From: Methylocapsa palsarum
GTDB lineage: Bacteria; Pseudomonadota; Alphaproteobacteria; Rhizobiales; Beijerinckiaceae
Assembly: GCF_900114285.1 (NCBI RefSeq)
Contig: NZ_FOSN01000007.1
Span: 62,001 to 126,000 of the forward strand
Reading direction: 5' to 3'
Length of the DNA: 64,000 nucleotides
Below are positions 1-10,378 of the stretch, piece by piece. How positions within the stretch are numbered: the stretch's first letter is position 1; every line of letters begins with the position of its first letter. Made by a program: the position numbers and the translations under genes. Below the pieces are notes generated by a model. It saw nothing but the letters and a program-made list of their open reading frames with translations. It did no database searches and was not told where the DNA came from.

Positions 1-331
1 GAACCGCGACGATCGCGTCGGGAGCGGCCGCGGCGGCGAGTTCGGCGGCGACGGCCACGGCCGGACCCGAGTCGCGCCGCACAGGCTCAAGAACGATCCG
101 CGCCTCGCGCCCGATCTTTTGCAGCTGGTCGAAAACTAAAAACCGGTAATCGTGATTCGTAATGACGATCGGGGTCTCAAAAACGTCGTCGTCGAGGATC
201 TGCATCGCGGACTGGAAGGTGGATTGCATTCCGATAAGGGAAATGAACTGCTTTGGCAGGCTCTCCCGCGATTCGGGCCAGACTCTCGTCCCCGACCCGC
301 CGCACATGATGACCGGAAGGATTTTCACCAT
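1..331 (-). CDS. manC: Mannose-1-phosphate guanylyltransferase, N-terminal part (runs off left edge)
   Basis: The first 110 residues are present, starting MVKILPVIMCGGSGTRVWPE. The GGSGTR...WPxSR...PKQF motif marks the nucleotide-binding site of NDP-sugar pyrophosphorylases that make GDP-mannose from mannose-1-phosphate and GTP. It supplies exopolysaccharide or LPS mannose and its derivatives in the cytoplasm. The ATG at 331-329 opens the Rossmann strand directly, so the start is firm. The rest of the gene, including any phosphomannose isomerase domain, lies outside the window. GlmU or RmlA relatives are less likely because of the PKQF motif. Confidence 0.85.
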   Translation of the reverse strand, partial: MVKILPVIMCGGSGTRVWPESRESLPKQFISLIGMQSTFQSAMQILDDDVFETPIVITNHDYRFLVFDQLQKIGREARIVLEPVRRDSGPAVAVAAELAAAAAPDAIVAV

Positions 332-517
332 TTCTTGCTTTCCCGACTTCTGCCGCCCGACTTGTTTCCCAAACAGCGCCGATGCCTACGGCGCCCGCGC
401 GGCCCAGACCGCTGAAATCGGTTCTTTAGCGCGGCCTGACGCATTGCACAAAATATCTTACACGACAGCGTCGTTACTGTCGCCTGTTTCCAGGGCTGCG
501 CGCGCGCTCGCCTGCAC

Positions 518-550
518 GGTGGCTTGCAGGGTCGCTTGCAAGGTCGCTTG
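518..550. repeat. Three short tandem repeats upstream of rnhB
   Basis: Three imperfect 10-12-nt units built on GGTCGCTTGCA sit between manC and rnhB. The divergent intergenic stretch 332-596 otherwise shows no gene that I can support; open frames there are on the strand opposite manC or lack a plausible start. Confidence 0.5.
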
Positions 551-596
551 AATGAGCGGGGAAACGCGGGGCTCGCGGCCCGGCGGGGGGAATGCG

Positions 597-2541
<1,945 letters not shown>

Positions 2542-2566
2542 TGCTGCGTCAGACGGCCCGGCCGTC

Positions 2567-3481
2567 CTAACTCTCACCGAGGTCAAAAGCGGCCGGCGCC
2601 GTCTGGTTAACCGCGCCATATTTCACAAACAGGAGGTCCAGAGCCTCCGCCGCGAGATCTCCGACCGGCCGGCCCTGCTCGTCAGCGAGCGCCCTAAGTT
2701 TGCGGCGCGCAGCCTCCGGAGCGTGGATGACCATTGGCTCGGCGCCGGCCCCCGCCGCTTCTTGCAGACGGACGCTAGCGCCTCTAAGCGCCGGCCCGGA
2801 CGCAGACTGGTTTGGACTCATGTCGCGTTCGCACCGCCTTGCGACAAGACGCGTCACATAGAACCCGAATTCGGGATTTTGGAAACAAAGCTGCTCGAAC
2901 GCCTCGTAAGTGATGAACAGAAGCTGCGCCTCGGTCGCGCAGATTGCGGAAGCGGTGCGCTGCCTTCTCCCAGTGAACAGCGCCATCTCGCCGAGCATTT
3001 CGCCGGGACCGAGGGCGACCGACGCTTCCATGATCTCGACCCGCCCGCTGACGATGAGGAAGGCTTCATCGGCGTCGTCGCCTTTCGAAAAAATGATCTC
3101 GCCCTTCTTCAGAACGCGCGGATGCATGAACGGCTTCAGCCACTGGAGCTTCAGGTCGGAGCCGGACGCAGCCTTCACGGTAGTGACGAGCTTTTGCATT
3201 TGCCGCAAACGCGAGGCGTTGAGCGGAAAATTGACCGTATGCTTGACGACAGAAGCGAGGCTGCCGTTGCCAAGCCCCGCGAGCACGCCAAGAACGTTGT
3301 TCAGGAGAGCGATCGACCGCAACTGGATCATCCCCCTGGCGCGCGCGGAGGCGATCGCCGAAAGAGCTTCGGCCCAGGTCACAATCTCTACCGCGAGAAA
3401 AAGGTAGTCGCCCGCGCCGGCCGGTTTGCGCGGCGCGGCGGAAAAGACGACATTGATGAGACTTAGACCACCGTCGACCAT
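2567..3481 (-). CDS. Membrane cyclic-nucleotide-binding-domain protein
   Basis: The first 90 residues contain two hydrophobic stretches and the pattern LRSIALLNNVL...PLNASRLRQM, common in membrane proteins that carry a Crp-like sensor. A cyclic-nucleotide-binding domain follows at about residues 120-225 (KKGEIIFSKGDDADEAFLIVSG and GEMLGEMALFTG). The last 60 residues form a helical tail. No DNA-binding domain is visible, so it is unlikely to be a Crp-type transcription factor. The ligand is unknown. It runs convergent to ccrM, with the two stops about 25 bp apart. Confidence 0.75.
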   Translation of the reverse strand: MVDGGLSLINVVFSAAPRKPAGAGDYLFLAVEIVTWAEALSAIASARARGMIQLRSIALLNNVLGVLAGLGNGSLASVVKHTVNFPLNASRLRQMQKLVTTVKAASGSDLKLQWLKPFMHPRVLKKGEIIFSKGDDADEAFLIVSGRVEIMEASVALGPGEMLGEMALFTGRRQRTASAICATEAQLLFITYEAFEQLCFQNPEFGFYVTRLVARRCERDMSPNQSASGPALRGASVRLQEAAGAGAEPMVIHAPEAARRKLRALADEQGRPVGDLAAEALDLLFVKYGAVNQTAPAAFDLGES

Positions 3482-3683
3482 TCAAATCCTCGAAAGTTCC
3501 AGTCTTTCGCGACGCTCATAGCGCAAGCGCCAGCCAGATCTTTTCCACCCAAATCTATTCCACTTTGCGGGCAGCGCTCGTTGGCGAGAGCGGGAATCAT
3601 TCTGGCTGAGGCCGCAAAGCCGGAACTCTAATGGTTCGCAGGAATTGAAGCGGCAAGGGTTCAGCTCAACGGGAGGACATGTC

Positions 3684-4073
3684 ATGGAGCGCCGCCAATT
3701 TCTCGCCGCGATCGGAGTCGCGGCCGCCGCGTCGGCCGCCACCGATGTTTTCGCGGAAAGCGCCGAAGCGAAAGTCGCGAACGGGCTTTACGTGCTCCTC
3801 GAGGCAAAGCCCGGTAAGGAAGAAGAGGTCGCGGAATTTTTGCGCCAGGGCAAGGAACTCGTCGAGGCGGAGCCGGGGACGATCGCCTGGTTCGGCATCC
3901 GCCTTGGTCCGACGACCTTCGCCATATTCGACGCTTTTCCAGATGAAGCGGGACGGCAGGCTCATCTGACCGGCAAGGTCGCCGCCGCCCTGATGGCGAA
4001 AGCGCCGGACCTGCTGGCCGCGCCGCCCAAAATCCAGAAGGCCGACGTTCTCGCCTCGAAATTGCCGGGCTAG
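3684..4073 (+). CDS. Tat-exported antibiotic-biosynthesis-monooxygenase (ABM) fold protein
   Basis: A twin-arginine-like leader (MERRQFLAAIGVAAAASAAT, cleavage near DVFAES) precedes an ABM-type dimeric alpha/beta barrel at about residues 35-115 (VLLEAKPGKEEEVAEFLRQG, FAIFDAFPDEAGRQAHL). Proteins of this fold act as small quinone monooxygenases or as stress proteins; the substrate cannot be read here. The start at 3684 is chosen over 3645 because GGGAGG lies 7 nt upstream and it opens the signal peptide. Its TAG stop is part of interspersed-repeat copy A. Confidence 0.78.
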   Translation: MERRQFLAAIGVAAAASAATDVFAESAEAKVANGLYVLLEAKPGKEEEVAEFLRQGKELVEAEPGTIAWFGIRLGPTTFAIFDAFPDEAGRQAHLTGKVAAALMAKAPDLLAAPPKIQKADVLASKLPG

Positions 4074-4178
4074 CGCATATTCCGACTGGATTCCAATCGA
4101 CAGGAATCTGCTCAAGTTTTTGACTCTTGAGCGATTTCTGATCGATCCGCACGACGGCATGCGATCGGAAAGCGCTCA
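4071..4178 (+). repeat. Interspersed two-hairpin element, copy A
   Basis: Forward copy: TAGCGCATATTCCGACTGG at the left end and GCGATCGGAAAGCGCTC at the right. The left end supplies the stop codon of the ABM gene. It carries GATTC and GACTC (GANTC sites) and is the most diverged full-length copy in its inner stem. Confidence 0.85.
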
Positions 4179-4189
4179 TGGCCGCTTCA

Positions 4190-4459
4190 TCAACTGAATT
4201 CGACGACGAGGCCCAAGCGGTCGAATTCGTCTTCGATCGCTTTGAGAATCTCGAGCAGCTCCGCGACCTCGATTTCGACGGACTCGTGAGGGGCGTCCCA
4301 GCACAGGATCTCGTCGAGATCGACGACGAAATCAGCCCCTTCCGCTTCCGACATCCCGGCGGCCGCCGGGAAGATCGTCACAACCTTGTCCCGCGAGCGG
4401 ACCTTGATCGACCCTTCAGTCAGTGTGACCAGGAACGGTCTGGAGCTGCGCCTTGTCAT
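4190..4459 (-). CDS. Small acidic protein, possibly Imm74-like
   Basis: This 89-residue acidic protein begins MTRRSSRPFLVTLTEGSIKV and has a beta-rich N-terminal half, then FVVDLDEILCWDAPHESVEIE and a helical end. I recall similar small proteins beside mutY in Rhizobiales annotated as Imm74-family immunity proteins, but this is family memory and not shown by a motif. It starts 3 nt past the mutY stop on the same strand, so it is almost certainly co-transcribed with mutY. No toxin is nearby, so a housekeeping role is as likely as immunity. Confidence 0.6.
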   Translation of the reverse strand: MTRRSSRPFLVTLTEGSIKVRSRDKVVTIFPAAAGMSEAEGADFVVDLDEILCWDAPHESVEIEVAELLEILKAIEDEFDRLGLVVEFS

Positions 4460-4461
4460 TC

Positions 4462-5619
4462 TTATCCCGCATCGGCCATGGACGCGATGGCTCGCGGCGC
4501 CCGCGGCTTCGCCTGCCGCGCCTGTTCGCCATTTGGCTTCAGGTCGCCGCCCCGGCCCACGGCTTCGAGAACCTTTCGCATCACGCCCGGCAGCGCCTCC
4601 CGGGAAAGGTCAGCGGGAGCGACCCAGCGGCAGCCCGCGGGCGCCTCCTGCGCGAGAGGCGCCGCCGCCGCGAAAACCTCAAGAGTGAGGGAAAAATGGG
4701 TGAACACGTGCTCGATCGTGACATCGAGCCGCTTGAACGGAACCCGCATGGGGGCCTGTCCCAATGCGGCGGCCGGGTCGAAATCGGCGTCCCAGACGCT
4801 CCCCGGCACTTCGCTCATCCCGCCGAGAAGCCCTTTGTTCGGGCGCGTGCGGAGCATCACGGCTCCATCCTCGCGGCAAATATAGAACGCCGCGCCGCGC
4901 CGGCGGGGGCGGACGGCCTTCGGCGCCTTCACCGGGAACCGCGCCGGATCGCCCGATCGCCGGCCCTCGCAGAAATCCGACAAGGGGCAGATCGCGCAAG
5001 CCGGACTGCGGGGCGTGCAGATTGTAGCGCCGAGGTCCATCATGCCTTGGGCGAAATCGCCCGGGCGTTCGTGCGGAGTGAGGACGTCCGCCTTCGCCCG
5101 TATAAGCGGCCTGACCGAAGGAAGCGGCGCCTCGATCGCGAAAAGCCGCGCGACGACGCGTTCGACATTGCCATCGACGACGACCGCGCGCCGCCCGAAG
5201 GCGATCGCCGCGATCGCCGCCGCCGTGTAGGGTCCGATCCCCGGCAGACGACGCAATTCGGCTTCAGACTGGGGAAACCGGCCCTCGAAGGCGCCGGCGA
5301 TCATTTTCGCGCAGGCGTGCAGGTTCCGGGCGCGCGAATAATATCCAAGCCCGGCCCATTCGCGCATCACCTCTTCGATCGGCGACGCCGCCAGATCATG
5401 GACGCTCGGCCAACGCGCCAGGAACGCGGAAAAATAGGGTTTGACCGCGGCGACCGTCGTTTGCTGGAGCATGATTTCCGACAGCCAGACGGCGTAAGGG
5501 TCGGCGGGCTCAAGCGGTTTCGCGCGCCAGGGCAGATCGCGGCGATGCCGATCGTACCAGCTTAAAACGGCGTCGGAAGCGCAGAAAGGCGCGATTTGGG
5601 CCGCGTCAGGGTCATACAT
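4462..5619 (-). CDS. mutY: A/G-specific adenine glycosylase
   Basis: MutY removes adenine paired with 8-oxoguanine in base-excision repair. The order is: catalytic Glu region SEIMLQQTTVAAV; helix-hairpin-helix LPGIGPYTAAAIAAIAFG with the following VVDGNVERVV; the 4Fe-4S ligands in CTPRSPACAICPLSDFC; then the C-terminal NUDIX-like 8-oxoG recognition domain (GLLGGMSEVPGS). At 385 residues it has the usual length. The C-terminal 30 residues are rich in Lys, Arg and Pro and look disordered. It is divergent from the glyoxalase-fold gene and upstream of the small ORF at 4190. Confidence 0.95.
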   Translation of the reverse strand: MYDPDAAQIAPFCASDAVLSWYDRHRRDLPWRAKPLEPADPYAVWLSEIMLQQTTVAAVKPYFSAFLARWPSVHDLAASPIEEVMREWAGLGYYSRARNLHACAKMIAGAFEGRFPQSEAELRRLPGIGPYTAAAIAAIAFGRRAVVVDGNVERVVARLFAIEAPLPSVRPLIRAKADVLTPHERPGDFAQGMMDLGATICTPRSPACAICPLSDFCEGRRSGDPARFPVKAPKAVRPRRRGAAFYICREDGAVMLRTRPNKGLLGGMSEVPGSVWDADFDPAAALGQAPMRVPFKRLDVTIEHVFTHFSLTLEVFAAAAPLAQEAPAGCRWVAPADLSREALPGVMRKVLEAVGRGGDLKPNGEQARQAKPRAPRAIASMADAG

Positions 5620-5738
5620 GCGCCGAGTTTAGCCACTTTGATGAACTCAATCCACGATCGAACTTCGCGTTTGCGTCGCGCCGGGGGGCGGATGGCGTCA
5701 ATCGTTGGCGCAAGTTATTGAAATCAAGGGGGATAGAA

Positions 5739-6206
5739 ATGATCGAAAATACCAAGCCGATTCCGGCGGGCCATCAGGGGGCCATTCCCTATCTGACGGT
5801 GGACGCGGCGAGCGAAGCCATCGCGTTTTATCGGGAGGCGTTCGCGGCGGTCGAAACCATGCGAATCGAGCATGAGGGCAAGGTCGGCCACGCCGAAATC
5901 GTGATCGGCTCCGCCAAAATCATGCTGTGCGACGAATTTCCCGATCATGACGCGCTCAGTCCGCAAACCATCGGCGGGACTCCTGTCCTGATTCACCTTT
6001 ATGTCGAGGATGTCGATCAGTTCACATCCCGGGCGATCGAGGCCGGAATGCGGGTTCTGCGTCCCGTCGAAAACCAGTTCTACGGCGATCGCGGCGGCAA
6101 ATTCGAAGATCCGTTCGGACATCGCTGGTGGATCGCGTCGCGCCGGGAAGAGCTCTCCGAGGCCGAGATCGTCCGGCGCGCGACGGCGCTTCACGGCGCG
6201 CCCTGA
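5739..6206 (+). CDS. PhnB-like glyoxalase/VOC-fold protein
   Basis: This 155-residue VOC protein has two beta-alpha-beta-beta-beta modules: PYLTVDAASEAIAFYREAF near the N-terminus and VEDVDQFTSRAIEAG...DRGGKFEDPFGHRWWIASR near the C-terminus, the latter typical of PhnB/YdcJ relatives. The activity is unknown; family members include epimerases, dioxygenases and antibiotic-binding proteins. The ATG at 5739 follows AAGGGGG at good spacing and is preferred to the upstream ATG at 5718. Confidence 0.8.
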   Translation: MIENTKPIPAGHQGAIPYLTVDAASEAIAFYREAFAAVETMRIEHEGKVGHAEIVIGSAKIMLCDEFPDHDALSPQTIGGTPVLIHLYVEDVDQFTSRAIEAGMRVLRPVENQFYGDRGGKFEDPFGHRWWIASRREELSEAEIVRRATALHGAP

Positions 6207-6301
6207 GGGGGCGGCGTCGCGCAGACCTTGCGCCGTTTTTTCGGACCTGCGACGATCAGCGTCCGAAGCCTGAGCGCAGGCGAATAAAGAAGGCGCGGAA
6301 A

Positions 6302-6883
6302 ATGTCATCCGAACCCTCGCGCAATTTCCGGCGCCGTAAAGCCGCATGGTCGTCTCCTCTGGCCGATCTCGTCGGCGCGGTGATCGACCCGGTTCTGGCC
6401 CGGCAGGGCTTCAGCCAGTCCGACCTGATTTTGTACTGGGACGAGATCGCGGGCGAGCGCCTCGCCTCGATGTCGCAGCCAATCAAGCTGCAATGGCCGC
6501 GAACGCCTGACTGGTCGCGGGCGCCGCAGACACGGGGAGAGCGGAGCGGCGGACCGCAGCGCCAGGACGCGGCGACCCTCGTGGTCCGCGTCGAATCCGG
6601 GTTTGCCCTTGAAATGCAGCATCTTGCCGGCGCGCTCATCGACAGGGTAAACGCGCATCTGGGCTGGCGCTGCGTCGGCCGCATCGCGCTCAAGCAGGGG
6701 CCGGTGGAGCGCCGCCGGACCGGAAGGCGCGCCGCGCCTGCTCCAGACCAGCAGATCGCACGCGAGGCCGAAAGGATTGTGGCCGGAATCGAGGACGACC
6801 CTCTCCGTTCCGCCCTGGCGCGTCTTGGCGCGAACATCCTCGCCCGGTGCGAAGGCCCGGCCAAAATTAACAGTGCTGAATAG
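6302..6883 (+). CDS. dciA: DUF721 / DciA-type protein
   Basis: The 193-residue protein shows the DUF721 core: LADLVGAVIDPVLARQGFSQSDLILYWDEIAGERLA, then a beta-rich segment (TLVVRVESGFALEMQHLAGALIDRVNAHLGW). DciA proteins load or help the replicative helicase DnaB in bacteria that lack DnaC (family knowledge). The longer open frame from 6128 overlaps the previous gene and is not needed; MSSEPSRNF at 6302 fits homologs. In many Rhizobiales it sits in a mutY-dciA-dsbA-smc string, as here up to dsbA. Confidence 0.8.
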   Translation: MSSEPSRNFRRRKAAWSSPLADLVGAVIDPVLARQGFSQSDLILYWDEIAGERLASMSQPIKLQWPRTPDWSRAPQTRGERSGGPQRQDAATLVVRVESGFALEMQHLAGALIDRVNAHLGWRCVGRIALKQGPVERRRTGRRAAPAPDQQIAREAERIVAGIEDDPLRSALARLGANILARCEGPAKINSAE

Positions 6884-6979
6884 ACCAACAAGAGACTTGA
6901 TACTGGCCGCTTGCCGATATAGCCGGTCTATGAAGCTGGCGGTCAGCTTCCCCCAAGCCCTCCGGATGGAGCGATCCCT

Positions 6980-7639
6980 ATGTGTTCAGATAAAGCCGCT
7001 TCAGCCGTAAACAGGCGGCGCCATTTCCTGCGGATCGCCGGCGCGGTCCTGGCCTTGACCTCGTTCGCCGCGGGGGCGGCGGGCGCCGGCGCGCCGCCGG
7101 CCGAATTGATGGCGGCCGAGGCGTTGCCCGATATAGCCCTCGGCAAGCCCGACGCTCCGGTCACCATCGTCGAATATGCGTCGATGACCTGCACCCATTG
7201 CGCCGCCTTTCACGCCACCGCCTATCCGAAGCTGAAAAGCGATTATATCGACGCTGGCAAGGTCCGCTTCATCCTGCGTGAATTTCCGCTCGATCCCCTG
7301 GCGACCGCAGGCTTCATGCTGGCGCGCTGTTCTGGAGACGAAAAACGGACCGCGATCGTCGACCTTCTCTTCGCGCAGCAGAAAAACTGGGCGTTCACCG
7401 AAAAGCCTGTCGAATCGCTCGCCGGCCTGCTGAAGCAGACCGGCATGAGTCAGGAGAGCTTCGAGGCGTGCCTCAAGAATCAGGATCTCTATGACAACAT
7501 CAACAAGGTGCGCGACCGGGCGGCGGAAAAGTTCCAGGTCAACGCGACGCCGACGTTTTTCATCAATGGCGAGAAGTTCAGCGGCGAACTCACGGCGGAA
7601 AGCCTCGCGAGCAAGATCGACACACTCGCCAAGCAGTGA
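6980..7639 (+). CDS. DsbA-family periplasmic thiol oxidoreductase
   Basis: An N-terminal NRRRHFLRIAGAVLALTSF segment resembles a Tat or Sec leader that ends near AGAGAPP. The thioredoxin fold follows with active site C71-T-H-C74 (SMTCTHCAAFH) and the cis-proline region NATPTFFINGEKF. It belongs to the DsbA-like group that normally precedes smc in alphaproteobacteria. It would oxidise cysteine pairs in the periplasm. The expected smc gene is not downstream; instead there is a foreign-looking AT-rich patch. Confidence 0.88.
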   Translation: MCSDKAASAVNRRRHFLRIAGAVLALTSFAAGAAGAGAPPAELMAAEALPDIALGKPDAPVTIVEYASMTCTHCAAFHATAYPKLKSDYIDAGKVRFILREFPLDPLATAGFMLARCSGDEKRTAIVDLLFAQQKNWAFTEKPVESLAGLLKQTGMSQESFEACLKNQDLYDNINKVRDRAAEKFQVNATPTFFINGEKFSGELTAESLASKIDTLAKQ

Positions 7640-7808
7640 ACGGGGATGAGCGAGAATATCAGGATGATGCGCGAAAGGGCGGTTCCGCTCGTCAGGCCAC
7701 TATCCGCCTGGAGGTCAAAGGACGTCGTGGCCCGTTGCCTGCCGTGAGATCACCGCAACATTCGGCCCCCGTAATGAGAGTTTGCAACCAAACCCCTTGA
7801 GCGGCCAG
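7640..7808. other. Intergenic region after dsbA
   Basis: No gene or clear terminator seen. A short frame beginning MSENIRMM stops after about 30 codons. The GC content falls sharply at about 7815. Confidence 0.4.
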
Positions 7809-8342
7809 TTAGCCCCCTTTGAAATGGAATAGCTGAATAATAACTGCACGGACTGCGTCTCGCTCGAGGGAAATTATGTAAATTAAAGGAAAAAGTACGT
7901 ATATCAAAACAGATAAGCTATAAACAACAAATATAAACTTAGCTACTTTCTTAACACGAGATATGTGCTTGTCCTTAAGTGTGTGTAATATTGTTGTTTT
8001 TCCATGAACAACACGAAATGTTGTTGATAGACGATATATGAGCAGCCGAAAAATCTCTTTGTTATTAAAATTTAAGAAAAGTCCAAAATATAAAATATAC
8101 ATAAAAAAATATATCGTAAATGCAACAGAAATAACAAAGAAAAACCCCGGAATTACGTTTCTGTTATGAACGGAAAACTCAAGTCCCAACGCTGAGAATT
8201 TTTCCGGCTCAATCGCTAGAATTCTGGAGGCAAGCCCCAAAGCGAAGGCTATGTAAATTCGTCCACTTATCTTGTAAACTTTTTCAGCAATTTTCTCTCT
8301 AGAATAATCTTTTAGGTCGCGCCATCTCAGCACCGCTTGCAC
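7809..8342 (-). CDS. AT-rich putative membrane protein, unrecognised
   Basis: The product is a 177-residue Lys- and Phe-rich protein with at least three hydrophobic segments (near residues 30-45, 65-92 and 138-160: VIPGFFFVISVAFTIYFF and FIFVVYSLSVLIYVLFPLIY). I do not recognise the family. Base composition and codon use (many AAA, ATA and TTT) contrast strongly with every neighbour, which points to recent horizontal acquisition. Nothing beside it suggests a partner. A phage or island exclusion protein is possible but not supported. Confidence 0.6.
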   Translation of the reverse strand: MQAVLRWRDLKDYSREKIAEKVYKISGRIYIAFALGLASRILAIEPEKFSALGLEFSVHNRNVIPGFFFVISVAFTIYFFMYILYFGLFLNFNNKEIFRLLIYRLSTTFRVVHGKTTILHTLKDKHISRVKKVAKFIFVVYSLSVLIYVLFPLIYIISLERDAVRAVIIQLFHFKGG

Positions 8343-8684
8343 CCCTCGGTCAGGTATGATGCGTCAAGCCTTACAGCGAAACTATAATATCGACGGGATG
8401 AGGGTCTCATCCTTTCGAGTTCAACACCAAAAGTTCCTTGTGAGAAAGTTATCAACGGTGCACGGAAACGGCTTCCGTCATCTGTATAGAGAATTCCCCG
8501 CAAGGTTTTTGCAGATATTTTCCGCCCAAATCGACCGCTGCCGCGGCTATCCCTCAGCGTTCAAACCCGCCGCGGGGCGTGGCAGGATCGACCCGACTAT
8601 CCGGGCCGCGCGGCCCTTCAGGCAGCAGCCGCTGTGCCAGACAGAGCTTTTCAAGCTTCAGGCGCATCATATCCGTCGTCGCGT
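8343..8684. other. Gene-poor stretch between AT-rich ORF and sufT
   Basis: GC content recovers gradually across this stretch. I see no convincing gene: frames on both strands lack conserved motifs. A sufA-like gene, often found at the end of suf operons, is not present here. Confidence 0.4.
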
Positions 8685-9089
8685 TCAGAACATATCGAGC
8701 GCCACGCGCGCCTCGTCGGACATGCGGCCCTGATCCCACGCGGGTTCGAAGACGACGCGCGCCTTCGAGGCCATGACGCCCGGGACCGTGGCGACCGCGG
8801 TTTCAACCCAGCCGCCCATCTCGCCCGCGACGGGACAACCCGGCGCGGTCAACGTCATGTCAACCCTGACTTCGCGATTTTCGCAGACTTCCACCGTGTA
8901 GATCAGTCCGAGTTCATAGATGTCGCAGGGTATTTCTGGATCGAAGACGGTCTTGAGAGCCGCCGTCAGATCTTCCTGATAACGATCCCGCTCGTGTTGC
9001 GGCACCGACCCGTCAAAAATCCATTGCGGTTCGTTCGGCTGCGCTTCGCGATGAGCGTCCGCGGGTTCGATCGTTTGCGGCTCGGTCAT
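8685..9089 (-). CDS. sufT: SufT / DUF59 (MIP18-family) Fe-S assembly factor
   Basis: A DUF59 domain fills the C-terminal 100 residues: AALKTVFDPEIPCDIYELGLIYTVEV then DMTLTAPGCPVAGEMGGWVETAV, with the conserved DPE and a cysteine in APGCP. SufT proteins help mature Fe-S proteins. The start at 9089 is chosen because GAGGAAAA precedes it; that ribosome site overlaps the end of sufS. It is the last gene of the suf operon. Confidence 0.9.
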   Translation of the reverse strand: MTEPQTIEPADAHREAQPNEPQWIFDGSVPQHERDRYQEDLTAALKTVFDPEIPCDIYELGLIYTVEVCENREVRVDMTLTAPGCPVAGEMGGWVETAVATVPGVMASKARVVFEPAWDQGRMSDEARVALDMF

Positions 9090-9102
9090 GACTTTTCCTC
9101 GT

Positions 9103-10347
9103 TCAAGCAAACAGGCTTTCAGCCTTGGTCAGCGCCTCGGCGAGTTTATCGACCTCCTCCAGCGTATTGTAGAGCGCGAAGGAGGCGCGGCAGGTGGAAG
9201 TGACCCCAAAACGGGCCAGCAGGGGCTGCGCGCAATGCGTGCCGGCGCGCACCGCGACGCCATATTGATCAATCACAGCCGCGACGTCATGCGCGTGGGC
9301 GTTTTTCATCTCGAAAGCGATGATCGAGCCCTTGCCTTTGGAGCGCCCGAAAATCCGCAGGGATTTGATCTCCGCCAGGCGTTCGCGCGCATATTCGCCC
9401 AAGGCGCCTTCATGAGCCTCTATGGCGTCGCGGCCGATCCGACGCATGTAGTCGCAGGCGGCTCCAAGCCCGATGGCCTGCACGATAGGCGGCGTTCCGG
9501 CCTCGAACCGCTGCGGCGGCGTGTTGTAGGTGATATGGTCCCGTGTCACTTCGCTGATCATCTCGCCGCCCCCCAGAAACGGCGGGAGAGTCTCCAACCA
9601 TTTCTTCTTGCCGTAGAGCGCGCCGACGCCGGTTGGCCCGTAAAGCTTGTGGCCGGTGACCGCATAAAAGTCTACATCGAGGCCGCTCACGTCCACATCA
9701 AGATGCACGGCGCCTTGCGAACCGTCGATCAGCACGGGAATTCCCCGTTCATGCGCGATCCTGACGATCTCCTTGACCGGCGTCACGGCCCCGAGCACGT
9801 TCGACATATGCGTCAGCGCGACGATCTTCGTCTTCGGAGTCAGCGCCCTTTCGAACGCTTCCAGCGACAAGTTTCCCTCATCGTCGACTTCGAGCCATTT
9901 CAACACCGCGCCCTTGCGTTCGCGCAGGAAATGCCAGGGAACGATATTGGCGTGGTGTTCCATGACCGAAAGGACGATCTCGTCGCCTTCGTTGATGTAG
10001 GCCTGGCCGTAGGAGGAGGCGACCAGGTTGATCGCCTCGGTGGCCGATTTCGTAAAGATGATTTCGTCCACGGATCCGGCGTTCAGGAACCCCCGCACGC
10101 TTTCGCGCGCCGCCTCGAAGGCGTCGGTCGCGGCGTTGGCGAGAAAGTGCAATCCCCGGTGAACGTTAGAATATTCATGGTAGGTCGCATGAACCATGCG
10201 ATCGACCACCTGACGCGGCTTTTGCGCGGACGCGGCGTTGTCGAGATAGACCAGCGGTTTTCCATTGGCCAGCGTCGAGAGGATCGGAAAGTCGGCGCGG
10301 ATGCGGGCGAGATCGAATGACCCCTCGGTCGCAATATGTTTGTTCAT
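9103..10347 (-). CDS. sufS: Group II cysteine desulfurase
   Basis: This PLP enzyme takes sulfur from cysteine for the SUF scaffold. It is 414 residues long. The PLP lysine is K234 in AVTGHKLYGPTG, and the persulfide cysteine is C372 in RAGTHCAQPLL, the short-loop type of SufS/CsdA rather than IscS. Other landmarks are YLDNAASAQKP, EHHANIVPW and DGSQGAVH. The ATG at 10347 follows GGGGAGCGAG. No SufE is visible in the operon, so the sulfur acceptor must be encoded elsewhere. Confidence 0.95.
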   Translation of the reverse strand: MNKHIATEGSFDLARIRADFPILSTLANGKPLVYLDNAASAQKPRQVVDRMVHATYHEYSNVHRGLHFLANAATDAFEAARESVRGFLNAGSVDEIIFTKSATEAINLVASSYGQAYINEGDEIVLSVMEHHANIVPWHFLRERKGAVLKWLEVDDEGNLSLEAFERALTPKTKIVALTHMSNVLGAVTPVKEIVRIAHERGIPVLIDGSQGAVHLDVDVSGLDVDFYAVTGHKLYGPTGVGALYGKKKWLETLPPFLGGGEMISEVTRDHITYNTPPQRFEAGTPPIVQAIGLGAACDYMRRIGRDAIEAHEGALGEYARERLAEIKSLRIFGRSKGKGSIIAFEMKNAHAHDVAAVIDQYGVAVRAGTHCAQPLLARFGVTSTCRASFALYNTLEEVDKLAEALTKAESLFA

Positions 10348-10378
10348 ATCTCGCTCCCCAAAAGCCCCGGCGTCAAAA

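Noticed and set aside
4453-5565. Long open frame on the plus strand over mutY
   Set aside because: It is the antisense shadow of a clear mutY; its translation is Arg/Asp-rich without motifs.
8554-8667. Small minus-strand frame downstream of sufT as sufA
   Set aside because: It lacks the CxGC and C-terminal cysteine motifs of A-type Fe-S carriers.
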